40,264 nt of DNA from an uncultured Collinsella sp. (GCA_902492755.1 CABUNB010000021.1:1-40264); one strand, 5' to 3'. Counted from the stretch's first letter, positions 17,360-25,571 are shown. A program made the numbers and translations. Notes: generated by a model not told the origin, from the sequence alone.

Positions 17360-17499
17360 AAAATGTTGACGTTGCCATTTTGCGACACAAAAAAAGACGC
17401 GAACCAGTGGTTCCTGTGCCTGCGAACCATCGATTCCTTATGCGTAAACGTTTGAGCCGCCCGGTGGCTCTGTGTTTGCGCAATGGCAACGTTAACATT
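17360..17499. promoter_or_regulatory. two LacI3 operators 120 bp apart
   Basis: Site 1 at 17360-17381 centres on AATGTTGACGTTGCCATT and site 2 at 17482-17499 is AATGGCAACGTTAACATT. They are the same motif in opposite orientation, with centres 120 bp apart, a spacing suited to a repression loop between lacE3 and lacI3. The DNA between them has a small palindrome GAACCAGTGGTTC at 17401-17413 and no gene. Confidence 0.72.
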
Positions 17500-17656
17500 C
17501 GGGCGACAAAAGCCGTTCGGGGAAGCAAGATTGTCGGTGAACGGTAGGTTTTGGGTGGTAAACGTATTGTGGGGGAGGTGTTGGATATACTTGAAGGCGT
17601 TCATTTGACTGCGTAGGGTGCCGCCAATGGCATCGTTGACATAGAAAGATCGACCT

Positions 17657-18661
17657 ATGGCCGCTGTTAAAAAATCGGTTTCCGTTAAGGACGTGGCGCG
17701 TCTCGCGGGCGTCTCGGAGCAGACAGTCTCGCGTACGGTGCACGATTCGCCCAGCGTGCGCCCCGAGACCAAGGAGCGCGTGCGTGCCGCCATGCGCGAG
17801 CTGGGGTATCGTCCCAATTTTGCCGGTCGATCGCTGCGCCGCGGCAAGTTTAAGACCGTCGGCGTCGCTATGTTCAACATTACCGGCACCGGCAACCTCG
17901 ACCGTATGGAGGGCTTTGCCGCCGCCGCCGACAAACACGGCTACGCCATCACCCTCACTAAAGTAGATGGGCATCCGTATACCCTCGAGAGCGCATCGTC
18001 GCGTATGAGCGCACTGCCGGTGGACGGTATGGTCGTGATTATGAACCGCATGCCGGCGGACTTTGGCACCTTCGAGCCGCTGCCTGGCATGCAGACGGTG
18101 CTCGTTACGATGCTGGAGCACCCGCTGTGCTCGACGGTCGATAACGACCAGTTCGATTGCTCGCGCCAGGTGGTCGAGTACTTGCTGGAGCAGGGGCACA
18201 AGACCGTGCACTTTATCTCGTGCCCCGAGCGCTCGCTTTCGGGTATGCGTCGCGAGGAAGGCTGGCGTGAGACATTGCGTGCGCATGGCATTGAGCCACC
18301 GCAGCTCGTCCGTGGCGATTGGACGGCACAGAGCGGGTATGCTGCCGGTCAGGCTCTGGCGGACGATCCGACCTGTACGGCCATTTATGCTTCCAACGAC
18401 GCCATGGCCTACGGCTGCATTCGCGGGCTCGAGTCGCGCGGGAAGCGCGTGCCCCAGGACGTGAGCGTAGTGGGTGTTGACGATAGTCTGGGCGACATCG
18501 TGCCCGACCGTCGCCTGACCACGGTGCGCTTTGACAACAAGCGCGTCGGCATGTGGGCTGTCGACAAGATCGCCGGCGCCGAGGGGGTTGCGTCTGGCGT
18601 GGAGCACATGCTGATCCCTGGCATGCTCGTAGAGGGTGATACGGTGCGCGATGTACGCTAG
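17657..18661 (+). CDS. LacI-family repressor, module 3
   Basis: 334 aa. HTH reads VSVKDVARLAGVSEQTVSRT (recognition helix S-E-Q-T) followed by RPETKERVRAAMRELGYRPNFAG. The sensor domain has GYAAGQALADDPTCTAIYASNDAMAYG and VSVVGVDDSLGDI. The start at 17657 gives the compact MAAVKKSVSVKD N-terminus, though only GAAAG lies upstream. Divergent from lacE3-lacG3 with two operators between. Unlike lacI1 and lacI2 it is followed by lacF rather than by a repeat array; readthrough into lacF is possible, since no terminator is seen in between. Confidence 0.87.
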   Translation: MAAVKKSVSVKDVARLAGVSEQTVSRTVHDSPSVRPETKERVRAAMRELGYRPNFAGRSLRRGKFKTVGVAMFNITGTGNLDRMEGFAAAADKHGYAITLTKVDGHPYTLESASSRMSALPVDGMVVIMNRMPADFGTFEPLPGMQTVLVTMLEHPLCSTVDNDQFDCSRQVVEYLLEQGHKTVHFISCPERSLSGMRREEGWRETLRAHGIEPPQLVRGDWTAQSGYAAGQALADDPTCTAIYASNDAMAYGCIRGLESRGKRVPQDVSVVGVDDSLGDIVPDRRLTTVRFDNKRVGMWAVDKIAGAEGVASGVEHMLIPGMLVEGDTVRDVR

Positions 18662-18692
18662 GGTGCGGACCTGTTTGGGTTGCCACTAACTG

Positions 18693-18798
18693 TGTTCGAT
18701 ATTGTTCGCATTGGTTTAAAACCGTTCACGGGCGAAAATCGACCGTTCATAGCTCGAAATTGCGTTTTGCATTGTTCTGTTTTGTTTGAATGTTAATG
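18693..18798 (+). promoter_or_regulatory. lacF upstream region with two DeoR-type operators
   Basis: Two sites with TGTT half-sites at 10-bp spacing: TGTTCGATATTGTTCG at 18693-18708 and TGTTCTGTTTTGTTTG near 18773-18788, the latter followed by another TGTT. A -10-like TATCAT lies at about 18803. This fits control of lacF by the DeoR/LacR-like protein rather than by one module's LacI. Confidence 0.5.
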
Positions 18799-18874
18799 TT
18801 TCTATCATACACAACGCAGCGCGTATGCCCGGACGCGATGCTCTCCATTGGTTCATATGTGAAAGGAACGCAAT

Positions 18875-19213
18875 ATGGCAACCAAAGAAGAAATCTCGAT
18901 GGTTGGATTCGAGATCGTCGCATACGCGGGTGACGCCCAGACTGATCTGCTTGCAGCGCTCGATGCTGCTCGCGAGGGTGATTTTGAGAAGGCCGAACAG
19001 CTGCACAAGGATGCGAGCGATGCGCTCATTGGCGCCCACGACACGCAGACCAAGCTGCTTTCGCAGGAGGCCGGCGGCGGCGAGATGGAGATGACCTTCA
19101 TCATGGCCCATGCTCAGGATACTCTCATGACCACCATGATCCTGGAGAAGCAGGCCCGCTTTACCATCGATGCCTACAAGCGCATCGCCGAGCTCGAGGC
19201 CAAGCTCGCTTAA
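18875..19213 (+). CDS. lacF: PTS lactose/cellobiose-family EIIA
   Basis: 112 aa, the full small all-helical EIIA. It accepts phosphate from HPr and passes it to the IIB cysteines. His ~79 in IMAHAQDTLMTT is the phosphorylation site; Asp ~82 corresponds to the metal-binding Asp of the trimer. The N-terminus GFEIVAYAGDAQTDLLAAL is characteristic of LacF/CelC. AAAGGA precedes the ATG. It is the only EIIA in the window, yet three EIICB proteins lack an EIIA domain, so it probably serves all three. It stands alone with its own terminator and its own DeoR-type operators. Confidence 0.93.
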   Translation: MATKEEISMVGFEIVAYAGDAQTDLLAALDAAREGDFEKAEQLHKDASDALIGAHDTQTKLLSQEAGGGEMEMTFIMAHAQDTLMTTMILEKQARFTIDAYKRIAELEAKLA

Positions 19214-19242
19214 CGAGCCCTCACAACCAAGTCCCCTTCCAA

Positions 19243-19277
19243 AAGCTCTGCCGCTACCCGCGGCAGGGCTTTTTCTG
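19243..19277 (+). terminator. terminator of lacF
   Basis: GCTCTGCCGC and GCGGCAGGGC form the stem around TACCC, followed by TTTTTCTG. Confidence 0.88.
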
Positions 19278-19304
19278 TCCTCCTCCCCGCAACTCATCTC
19301 GAGA

Positions 19305-19351
19305 TAGTCATTGGGGACGTTCTTAAACGACTAGTCATTGGGGACAGTCTT
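19305..19351. repeat. two TAGTCATTGGGGAC repeats
   Basis: Near-identical 20-bp copies at 19305-19324 and 19332-19351 (TAGTCATTGGGGACGTTCTT and a variant with AGTCTT). A related TGGGGACGTTCTT lies at 25556-25568 before the AAA ATPase repeat. They look like fragments of a dispersed repeat family. Confidence 0.6.
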
Positions 19352-19437
19352 GGTGCGCACCGTTGTCCTCCCGTTCGATTTTTGCTCGGTGGGTATACTT
19401 CCTTTCGCATTAAACGCCGGACTGAGGAGGTATCCAA

Positions 19438-20451
19438 ATGCCGGATAACGGGTCAATACAAAAAAGAGACGCGCATGAGATGGCTCATGGGCGTCCTGTC
19501 CAGATAACCGAGCATACGACGGTAACCGAGCTGCAGCCCAGCCTGTCCGATGTCGTGTGCGCAAACAAAAAGCTGCAGATTGGCTTTATCGTTGCGCTCG
19601 TGGTGCTGGCGCTACTGTCGGGCTTTGTGGCTCGTCCGCATTTTGCCGATACCAAGACTTGGGACTCCACCATCGAGGTCATCGATCAAAAGAAGGGCAA
19701 TGTTTTGGCGCTCACGACCTCGTGCGTCGCCCTATCTGCGGGTATCACTGCGCTGCCGGGCGATACGGGAACGCCGGTTGCCGAGCAGCTCGCGCAGCTT
19801 TCGGGTAACTTGGGCATCGTGCTTGCCGTGCTCTACCTCGAGAAATACCTGCTGACCATTTTGTGGTCGGTTGGCTTGGGCATCTTAATCCCGTTTTCGT
19901 TGGTGCTCTTTGCGGTGTCGCTCGGCATTCACGGGCGCTGGAGCACGAGCGCTGTCCTGCGCCGTGTGGCGACGCGCGTGCTAGTGGTTGCCGTGATCGG
20001 TATGGCACTCGTGCCCGCGAGCGTATGGGTGTCGCAGAAGGTCGATGAAACGTATCGAGTGAGCATCGAGGCGGCCGAGCAAAAGGCGGCCGACGCTGCG
20101 GGTGCGGCAGATAGCGACAGCTCCAAAGTAAGCAAGAAAAAGACCGAGTCCACAGAGTCCAAGAACGTGCTTGAGCAGCTTGCCGACGGCGCCTCGGGTC
20201 TCGTCATGTCGGTAACCAGTGGTGCCAAGCAGATGACCGACGAGATCGTGCAGCAGGTGACCGACCTTATCGAAGGCGTCATCGTGATGATCGTGACCTC
20301 GTGCGTGATTCCATTGCTGGTGCTCGCGGCGTTTTTGTGGCTGGGACACACCCTGCTGGGGATTGATATCTCCGGTCCCGCGAACTATTTGACGGGCCGC
20401 TTTCTGAGTGCTCCGTCCAAGCATACCAAGAAGGGCGGGCAGTCCGAGTAA
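19438..20451 (+). CDS. membrane protein of unknown function
   Basis: 337 aa, not recognised as any family. AGGAGG 7 bp before the ATG fixes the start. After a polar N-terminus (1-45) come hydrophobic helices at ~47-65, ~124-165 (probably two), ~180-198 and ~280-305. Between the last two lies a ~80-residue hydrophilic, Ala/Ser/Lys-rich stretch (EAAEQKAADAAG through KKKTEST) with coiled-coil-like composition. No transport, kinase or enzyme motif is visible. It lies between lacF and lacA on the same strand but has its own terminators on both sides, so it is probably an independent unit and may have nothing to do with lactose. Confidence 0.8.
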   Translation: MPDNGSIQKRDAHEMAHGRPVQITEHTTVTELQPSLSDVVCANKKLQIGFIVALVVLALLSGFVARPHFADTKTWDSTIEVIDQKKGNVLALTTSCVALSAGITALPGDTGTPVAEQLAQLSGNLGIVLAVLYLEKYLLTILWSVGLGILIPFSLVLFAVSLGIHGRWSTSAVLRRVATRVLVVAVIGMALVPASVWVSQKVDETYRVSIEAAEQKAADAAGAADSDSSKVSKKKTESTESKNVLEQLADGASGLVMSVTSGAKQMTDEIVQQVTDLIEGVIVMIVTSCVIPLLVLAAFLWLGHTLLGIDISGPANYLTGRFLSAPSKHTKKGGQSE

Positions 20452-20485
20452 CTAAAACAGCTGTATATACCGGGGCATATTACCG

Positions 20486-20524
20486 AAGGGCGACCGAGAC
20501 ACGTTCTCAGTCGCCCTTTTGTTT
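20486..20524 (+). terminator. terminator after the membrane protein gene
   Basis: AAGGGCGAC pairs with GTCGCCCTT, followed by TTGTTTG. Confidence 0.85.
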
Positions 20525-20589
20525 GTTGAACACGTGGTCACTACGTCCGCGCCGGGCCCAAACGGTCAGCAATCATCCGTAAACGGTAT

Positions 20590-20664
20590 TTGTTCAAAAA
20601 AGAACAAAGACAAACAAATAATTGTTGCAGTCGGTGTTCGAATGTGTTCAAATAAACATGAACA
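20590..20664 (+). promoter_or_regulatory. lacA upstream operator region
   Basis: TTTGTTCAAAAAAGAACAAA (about 20589-20608) is an inverted repeat. TGTTCGAATGTGTTCAAA (20635-20652) has two TGTT half-sites 10 bp apart and is followed by AACATGAACA. The second site matches the deoR1 and lacF motifs. The rest of the 20525-20758 gap shows no gene. Confidence 0.5.
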
Positions 20665-20758
20665 GTGAAGAACCGCACATTCAGATGCCCGGACCTGAAC
20701 GCGATTCAACACTTCCAAACAGAAACTACGCACCTGCGTATCTCTCAAGGAGGATGTC

Positions 20759-21187
20759 ATGAGGGTTGTAATCGCTTCCGATGCCGACGGTATGTCGATG
20801 AAGGAGTCCATCAAGGAGATGCTCATCGCCGACGGTCACGAGGTCGTCGACTATTCCGAGACCCCTGCCGCGGACTTTGTCGATTCCGCGACCGCCGTTG
20901 CCAAGGACCTGCTGGAGCACAAGGATTCCCAGGGCTTCGCATTCGATAAGTACGGCGTCGGCTCCTATATGGCCGCCGTCAAGATCAAGGGCATGGTCGT
21001 CGCCAACATTTCCGACGAGCGTTCCGCATACATGACCCGCGAGCACAACGGCTCGCGCATGGTCACCATGGGCCCGGGCGTTGTGGGCACCGAGGTCGCC
21101 AAGAAGATCGCCCGCGAGTTCCTGCGCGCCCAGTACGCCGGCGGCCGTCACCAGATCCGTGTCGACATGCTCAACAAGATGGCCTAA
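20759..21187 (+). CDS. lacA: galactose-6-phosphate isomerase subunit A
   Basis: 142 aa, exactly the usual LacA length. With LacB it converts D-galactose-6-P to D-tagatose-6-P in the cytoplasm. RpiB/LacAB fold; near-signature segments are KIKGMVVANISDERSAYMTREHNGSRM in three pieces across residues ~80-105 and the C-terminal GGRHQIRVDML, nearly identical to Gram-positive LacA. AAGGAGG precedes the ATG. First gene of lacA-lacB-lacX-lacC, with 63 bp to lacB. Confidence 0.95.
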   Translation: MRVVIASDADGMSMKESIKEMLIADGHEVVDYSETPAADFVDSATAVAKDLLEHKDSQGFAFDKYGVGSYMAAVKIKGMVVANISDERSAYMTREHNGSRMVTMGPGVVGTEVAKKIAREFLRAQYAGGRHQIRVDMLNKMA

Positions 21188-21250
21188 CGAGAGCCACCGA
21201 GAACTCGAACTTCTACCTCAACTTGTGAATTCAGACGAAAGGACGTTCTG

Positions 21251-21775
21251 ATGAAGAAGACCATCGCAATCGGTTGCGACCATATCGTTACGGACGAGAA
21301 GATCTATCTGGCCGACCGCCTGGAGCAGGCTGGTTACAAGGTGCTCGACTGCGGCACCTACAGCCACACCCGTACGCACTATCCCATCTACGGTAAGGCC
21401 GTGGGCGAGGCTGTTGCTAGCGGCAAGGCCGACTTTGGCGTGGCCCTGTGCGGCACCGGCATCGGCATCACCAACGCCGTCAACAAGGTTCCCGGCGCCC
21501 GCTGCGCCCTGGTCCGCGACATGACCTCTGCCCTGTATGCCCGTCGCGAGCTCAACGCCAACATCGTGGGCTTTGGCGGCAAGATTACCGGCGAGTTCCT
21601 GATGGCCGATATCATGCTTGCCTTCCTGGAGGAGCCCTACGAGAAGACCCCCGAGCACGATGCCCTGATCGCCAAGATCGATGCCTGCAATAAGGCCGAT
21701 GCCGAGGCTCAGGCTGACCCGCACTTCTTTGACGAGTTCCTCGAGAAGTGGGACCGCGGCGAATACCACGATTAG
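21251..21775 (+). CDS. lacB: galactose-6-phosphate isomerase subunit B
   Basis: 174 aa. Partner of LacA in the galactose-6-P to tagatose-6-P step. The active-site region VALCGTGIGITNAVNKVPGA (residues ~59-78, with the catalytic Cys) and the AIGCDHIVTDEK start are typical of LacB/RpiB. The tail PHFFDEFLEKWDRGEYHD also matches LacB. AAAGGA precedes the ATG. Downstream, a 203-bp gap with no clear terminator leads to lacX. Confidence 0.95.
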   Translation: MKKTIAIGCDHIVTDEKIYLADRLEQAGYKVLDCGTYSHTRTHYPIYGKAVGEAVASGKADFGVALCGTGIGITNAVNKVPGARCALVRDMTSALYARRELNANIVGFGGKITGEFLMADIMLAFLEEPYEKTPEHDALIAKIDACNKADAEAQADPHFFDEFLEKWDRGEYHD

Positions 21776-21978
21776 CGGGTATCCGGCGTAATTAACTAGT
21801 CCGTTGACGGCTCGCGTTTCTGTGATGGGGCGCGGGCCGGTTTGCTATCAGCCCAATTGGCCCAGCGGGCTGGACGTGCATTGTTCTTTTGTTTGCGGCG
21901 CTGCCTCATTACCTTTCTGCTAAAGGCACGACGTTCACAATGGATCGTGCGAGATGATATGTGAAGGAGAAGATTCCC

Positions 21979-22860
21979 ATGGAGTTTGTTCTTGATAACG
22001 GTTCTATCCGCGTAGCACTGAGCACGGCGGGCGGGTCGTTCACTTCTATTGCGGCCAACGGCCGTGAGTACCTGTGGCAGGGTGATTCTTCGGTCTGGTC
22101 GGGCCAGGCACCCATTTGCTTCCCGATCTGCGGCGGCCTTCGTGACGGTCGCGCGATGACTATGGGTGGTCGCGAGGTCAAGCTCGCCCGCCATGGTTTT
22201 GCCCGCAAGCAGGAGTGGAAGCTCGAGAAGCAGAGTGACAACATGGTTGCGCTGAGCCTAAGCTCTGCCGACCATGCCGAGTTGCTCGAGCAGTACCCGT
22301 ATCCGTTTAAGATCGTTGCTCGTTACACGATCGATTCGGAAAAGGTGGCCGTGTCGTACGAGGTGACCAATGAGGGCATCGAGGATATGCCATTCTTTGT
22401 GGGTGGTCACCCCGGCTTTAAGTGCCCGCTCGACGAGGGCGAGTCCTACGACGACTATGAACTTCGTTTCGATCAGCGTGAGGCGACCGAGCTTTGCACC
22501 GCTGTTCCCTCCACAGGCCTGATCGATGTCGAGCACCGTAGCAAGAACCCGATGGTCGGCCACGATCTGCCGCTTACCCATGAGCTCTTCGACTTCGCCG
22601 AGACCATCTTTGATGTGCTCGAGAGCCACGTGGTTACGCTGACCAAGAAAACCGAGGACAAGGGCGTGCGCCTGACGTTCCCCGATATGCCGTACCTGAT
22701 TGTGTGGAGCAAGCCCGAGGGCGACTTTGTGGCTGTTGAACCGTGGGGTGGTCTGTCCACCTGCTCCGACGAGGACGATATTCTGGAGCACAAGCGTGGC
22801 TGCCTGGTTGCCAAGCCGGGGGAGACCGTCACCCGCGGCTTTGAGATCGAGATCCTTTAA
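21979..22860 (+). CDS. lacX: aldose 1-epimerase-like protein LacX
   Basis: About 293 aa. Galactose-mutarotase fold of the LacX/YeaD branch: LARHGFARKQEW (His ~75), VGGHPGFKCPL (second His ~142) and VAVEPWGGLST (catalytic Glu). LacX closes the lac operon of lactococci, which supports the name here; it probably interconverts anomers of a hexose or hexose phosphate made in this pathway. I chose ATG 21979 (MEFVLDNG), with AAGGAGA upstream. The 203-bp leader has TTGTTCTTTTGTTTG near 21879, a loose match to the DeoR-type sites. Distinct from galM at 292-1344, which is the GalM branch. Confidence 0.85.
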   Translation: MEFVLDNGSIRVALSTAGGSFTSIAANGREYLWQGDSSVWSGQAPICFPICGGLRDGRAMTMGGREVKLARHGFARKQEWKLEKQSDNMVALSLSSADHAELLEQYPYPFKIVARYTIDSEKVAVSYEVTNEGIEDMPFFVGGHPGFKCPLDEGESYDDYELRFDQREATELCTAVPSTGLIDVEHRSKNPMVGHDLPLTHELFDFAETIFDVLESHVVTLTKKTEDKGVRLTFPDMPYLIVWSKPEGDFVAVEPWGGLSTCSDEDDILEHKRGCLVAKPGETVTRGFEIEIL

Positions 22861-22916
22861 CGAGCTATCGTATGTTTGGGGTCGCGCGTGTCGTGCCCCG
22901 GAAACAGGAGTTCAAT

Positions 22917-23852
22917 ATGATTCTGACCGTTACCATGAACCCGTCGATCGATACGCGCTATCAGCTCGACAAGCTGATCATCGACGACGTGAACCGCGTG
23001 ACGCCCGAAAAGACCGCTGGCGGCAAGGGCCTCAACGTGAGCCGCGTGCTGCTGCAGTTGGGCGACGATGTGCTCGCGACCGGCCTGCTTGGCGGTCACA
23101 TGGGTGCCTATATGGCCGAGCTCATGGATGCCGATGGCGTCAAGAATGACTTTGTGCCCATTGCCGGCGAGACGCGCATCTGCCTGAATATTCTGCACGA
23201 GGGCAATCAGACCGAGCTGTTAGAGAGCGGCCCGCAGATTGCCCCGGCCGAGCTCGAGGCCTTTACGGCCAAGTTCGCCGAGCTTGCAGCGAAGGCGGAC
23301 GTTGTGACGCTTTCGGGCTCGCTGCCGCGTGGCGTCGATGCCGGCTACTATGCCGAGCTCGTCAAGATCGCCGAGGAGGCGGGCGCCAAGGTGTTGCTCG
23401 ACACCTCGGGTGCATCGCTGGAGGCCGCGCTGGAGTCCGACGCTAAGCCTGAGCTCGTAAAGCCCAATCTGACCGAGATTAACGGCCTGCTGGGTACGTC
23501 CTTTACGACCGATGATGTCGATGCCCTACGCGAGGCGCTTGCCGCCGATGGCCGCTTTGCCGGTATCCCCTGGGTTGTCGTTTCGATGGGCGCTGCCGGT
23601 TCGGTGGGCTTCCATGAGGGTCGCGCGTTCCGCGCCAAGACGCCCGCGATTGCGGCTGTGAACGCAACGGGTTCCGGCGACTCGACCATCGCCGGCTTTG
23701 CACATGCCATTGCTGCTGGCGCCGACGACGTCACGGTGCTCAAGACCGCCAATACCTGCGGCAAGCTTAACGCCATGGATCCCAAGACCGGCCACCTGGT
23801 CATGGATCGCTGGGACGAGGTCTACAACAGCGTTGAAGTAACGGAGCTTTAG
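22917..23852 (+). CDS. lacC: tagatose-6-phosphate kinase (PfkB family)
   Basis: About 311 aa, the normal LacC/FruK length. It phosphorylates tagatose-6-P to tagatose-1,6-bisphosphate using ATP. PfkB landmarks: TVTMNPSIDTRY at the N-terminus, GGKGLNVSRVL (~35-46) and the C-terminal NATGSGDSTIAGF with catalytic Asp ~255. ATG 22917 is preceded by AGGAG. Last gene of lacA-lacB-lacX-lacC. The related 1-phosphofructokinase is the main alternative, but operon context favours LacC. No lacD follows. Confidence 0.9.
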   Translation: MILTVTMNPSIDTRYQLDKLIIDDVNRVTPEKTAGGKGLNVSRVLLQLGDDVLATGLLGGHMGAYMAELMDADGVKNDFVPIAGETRICLNILHEGNQTELLESGPQIAPAELEAFTAKFAELAAKADVVTLSGSLPRGVDAGYYAELVKIAEEAGAKVLLDTSGASLEAALESDAKPELVKPNLTEINGLLGTSFTTDDVDALREALAADGRFAGIPWVVVSMGAAGSVGFHEGRAFRAKTPAIAAVNATGSGDSTIAGFAHAIAAGADDVTVLKTANTCGKLNAMDPKTGHLVMDRWDEVYNSVEVTEL

Positions 23853-23893
23853 GGTTGCGCGGTTTTCCAAACCGCGCAACGGCTCGACGCTGC

Positions 23894-23992
23894 GCGGGCC
23901 GCATTTGGACAATCTGACGTTCAACTTCAAGGGCGCGACCAGAAGGTCAGCGCCCTTTCGTTTCACGTCACCTTGTCTCAAATGCGGCCCGC
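23894..23992. terminator. nested hairpin and terminator after lacC
   Basis: Inner stem 23929-23957 (AAGGGCGC with GCGCCCTT, with GACC/GGTC inside) is followed by TCGTTT and looks like the operon terminator. It is enclosed by perfect 14-bp inverted arms at 23894-23907 and 23979-23992 (GCGGGCCGCATTTG and its complement). A third hairpin, GTTGCGCGG...CCGCGCAAC, directly follows the lacC stop. Confidence 0.7.
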
Positions 23993-24060
23993 TCGCTGCC
24001 GTTGCCAAAACATCGGCGTTGCCTTGCTTCGGGAATGCGGCAGATAGAGACCTTCCTTTT

Positions 24061-24084
24061 TGCCGGCAGTTTGGGACACTCCTT
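24061..24084. repeat. 24-bp direct repeat, left copy flanking the ATPase gene
   Basis: Begins TGCCGGCAGTTTGGG and is identical over 24 bp to 25572-25595. The two copies bracket the ATPase gene in the same orientation; both are preceded by a CTTTTT run. Confidence 0.75.
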
Positions 24085-24107
24085 ACGGGACACCCCCTCC
24101 ACAGCGC

Positions 24108-25409
24108 CTATGCCAGCTTGTCGATTTGCCCAATCTCCCAGAGCGGAATATTGACGAGCGTGCCTTCGTCTCTATATGCCGCTAACGATGTTCTCACGCA
24201 GCGCTCGAGCTTGAACTTCTCGCAGGCAATCCTCAGGCTCTTTGCTTTGAGATTCTCTGCCGCCTTGACCTCGAGCGGAAGCACGGTCCCCGCATGGTCG
24301 ACGGCAAAGTCAGTCTCTGCATTGCCGGAGGAGGATGACCAATACGCGGGAGTATTGCCTTGGAGCAAAAGCTCCTGTGCGACGTATTGCTCGGTCAGCG
24401 AGCCTTTGAACTCCGTAAAAACAGCGGGCCCGTTCAGAACAATGGCTGGCGTGAGGCCGGAGAGTGCTCCGAGGATGCCGGTGTCGATGCAGAACAGCTT
24501 GAAGCCCGAGAGATCCTCGTAGCTTGTGAGCGGTGCTCTTAGGGCGGAAACACGTGGTACCTTATGAACGATTCCATAGTCCATGAGCCACTGGAGGCTT
24601 TCCTCAAAATCGCGTGCGCGCGCCCCGGGACGAAGCGCGCCGTAGACGAACTTCTTGTTTTCCTTTGCGAGCTGGCCGGGAAGGGATTTCCAAACCAGCC
24701 TCATGCGCTCGACGATGCGGGCTGGCGCATGCTTGCCAAAATCGGATTCATAAGCTTCGATGATTTGCTGCTGAAGCCTGCGGGCCTCGATGAAATCGTG
24801 GGAGGCGGCGAAAGCGGAGACAACTTCTGGCATACCGCCGACAACGAGGTATTCCTTGAGCAGGCGCTCGAGCTTTTCGGAAACGTTTGCCAGCAGGTCC
24901 ATGTCTGCGGCAAGGATGGCATCTGCGAGCGGATCGCCATCGACGGCACGAACGAACTCGACAAACCCCATGGGGCGCATGGTAAGCTGGTCGATCTTGC
25001 CGACGGGGAACGACTCGTTTTCGCGTCGGAGCGCGAGCCCCATATAGGAGCCGGCTGCCATGATATGGTATTCCGGCGCCAGCTCGTTGAAGTATTTGAG
25101 CGAGGTGATGCCACGCGGTGCCTCTTGGATTTCGTCGAAGATGATGAGCGTGTCTGTCGGCGTTATGGTCTGGCCGCGCAGGAGCTCTATCTGGGAGATG
25201 ATGCGTTTGGGGTCAAGGCTTCCGTCGAACAGCGAACGTGCGCCCGGTTCGAGCATAAAGTCAAAACGGATGACGTTTTGATACTGCTGGCCTGCGAATT
25301 CGTTAAGAAGCCAGGTTTTTCCCGTCTGGCGGGCCCCCTTAAGCAGGAGGGGCTTGCGGTTTGCCCTAGATTTCCAAGCGATGAGTTCGTCCATTAGCTG
25401 TCGCTGCAT
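24108..25409 (-). CDS. AAA ATPase with DUF4143 and nuclease-like C-terminus
   Basis: 433 aa. Walker A GARQTGKT at ~25-32 and Walker B LIIFDE with Asp ~92/Glu ~93, then an arginine-rich AAA lid and winged-helix region (VVGGMPEVV). The DUF4143 part ends in ETDFAVDHAG...LPLEVKA (~366-385), which has the spacing of a PD-(D/E)xK nuclease core. Such orphan ATPases are common in gut anaerobes; their role is not established and I do not assign one. Start fixed by AGGAGG. The gene sits alone between the lac and gal operons, between identical 24-bp repeats, which suggests it was inserted. Confidence 0.88.
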   Translation of the reverse strand: MQRQLMDELIAWKSRANRKPLLLKGARQTGKTWLLNEFAGQQYQNVIRFDFMLEPGARSLFDGSLDPKRIISQIELLRGQTITPTDTLIIFDEIQEAPRGITSLKYFNELAPEYHIMAAGSYMGLALRRENESFPVGKIDQLTMRPMGFVEFVRAVDGDPLADAILAADMDLLANVSEKLERLLKEYLVVGGMPEVVSAFAASHDFIEARRLQQQIIEAYESDFGKHAPARIVERMRLVWKSLPGQLAKENKKFVYGALRPGARARDFEESLQWLMDYGIVHKVPRVSALRAPLTSYEDLSGFKLFCIDTGILGALSGLTPAIVLNGPAVFTEFKGSLTEQYVAQELLLQGNTPAYWSSSSGNAETDFAVDHAGTVLPLEVKAAENLKAKSLRIACEKFKLERCVRTSLAAYRDEGTLVNIPLWEIGQIDKLA

Positions 25410-25432
25410 ACTGCCTCCTAACGATCATGTTT

Positions 25433-25539
25433 AGTATAAGACTGTTTTGGTCTTTCCATTGAAAAATGTGGGAATGAACCACGTCTTTCCATCGAATAAT
25501 GTGGGAGGCAATCACGTTTTTCCATCGAATAATGTGAGG
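25433..25539 (-). promoter_or_regulatory. ATPase promoter with three 33-bp iterons
   Basis: Three copies of TTTCCATYGAAWAATGTG start at 25453, 25486 and 25519, exactly 33 bp apart (about three helical turns), followed toward the ATPase gene by a -10-like TATACT on the minus strand (25433-25438). The repeats also make a short minus-strand open frame encode HIIRWK-like repeats, but I read them as regulatory DNA. Confidence 0.55.
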
Positions 25540-25571
25540 GTTTAGGTAGGCATCTGGGGACGTTCTTTTTC

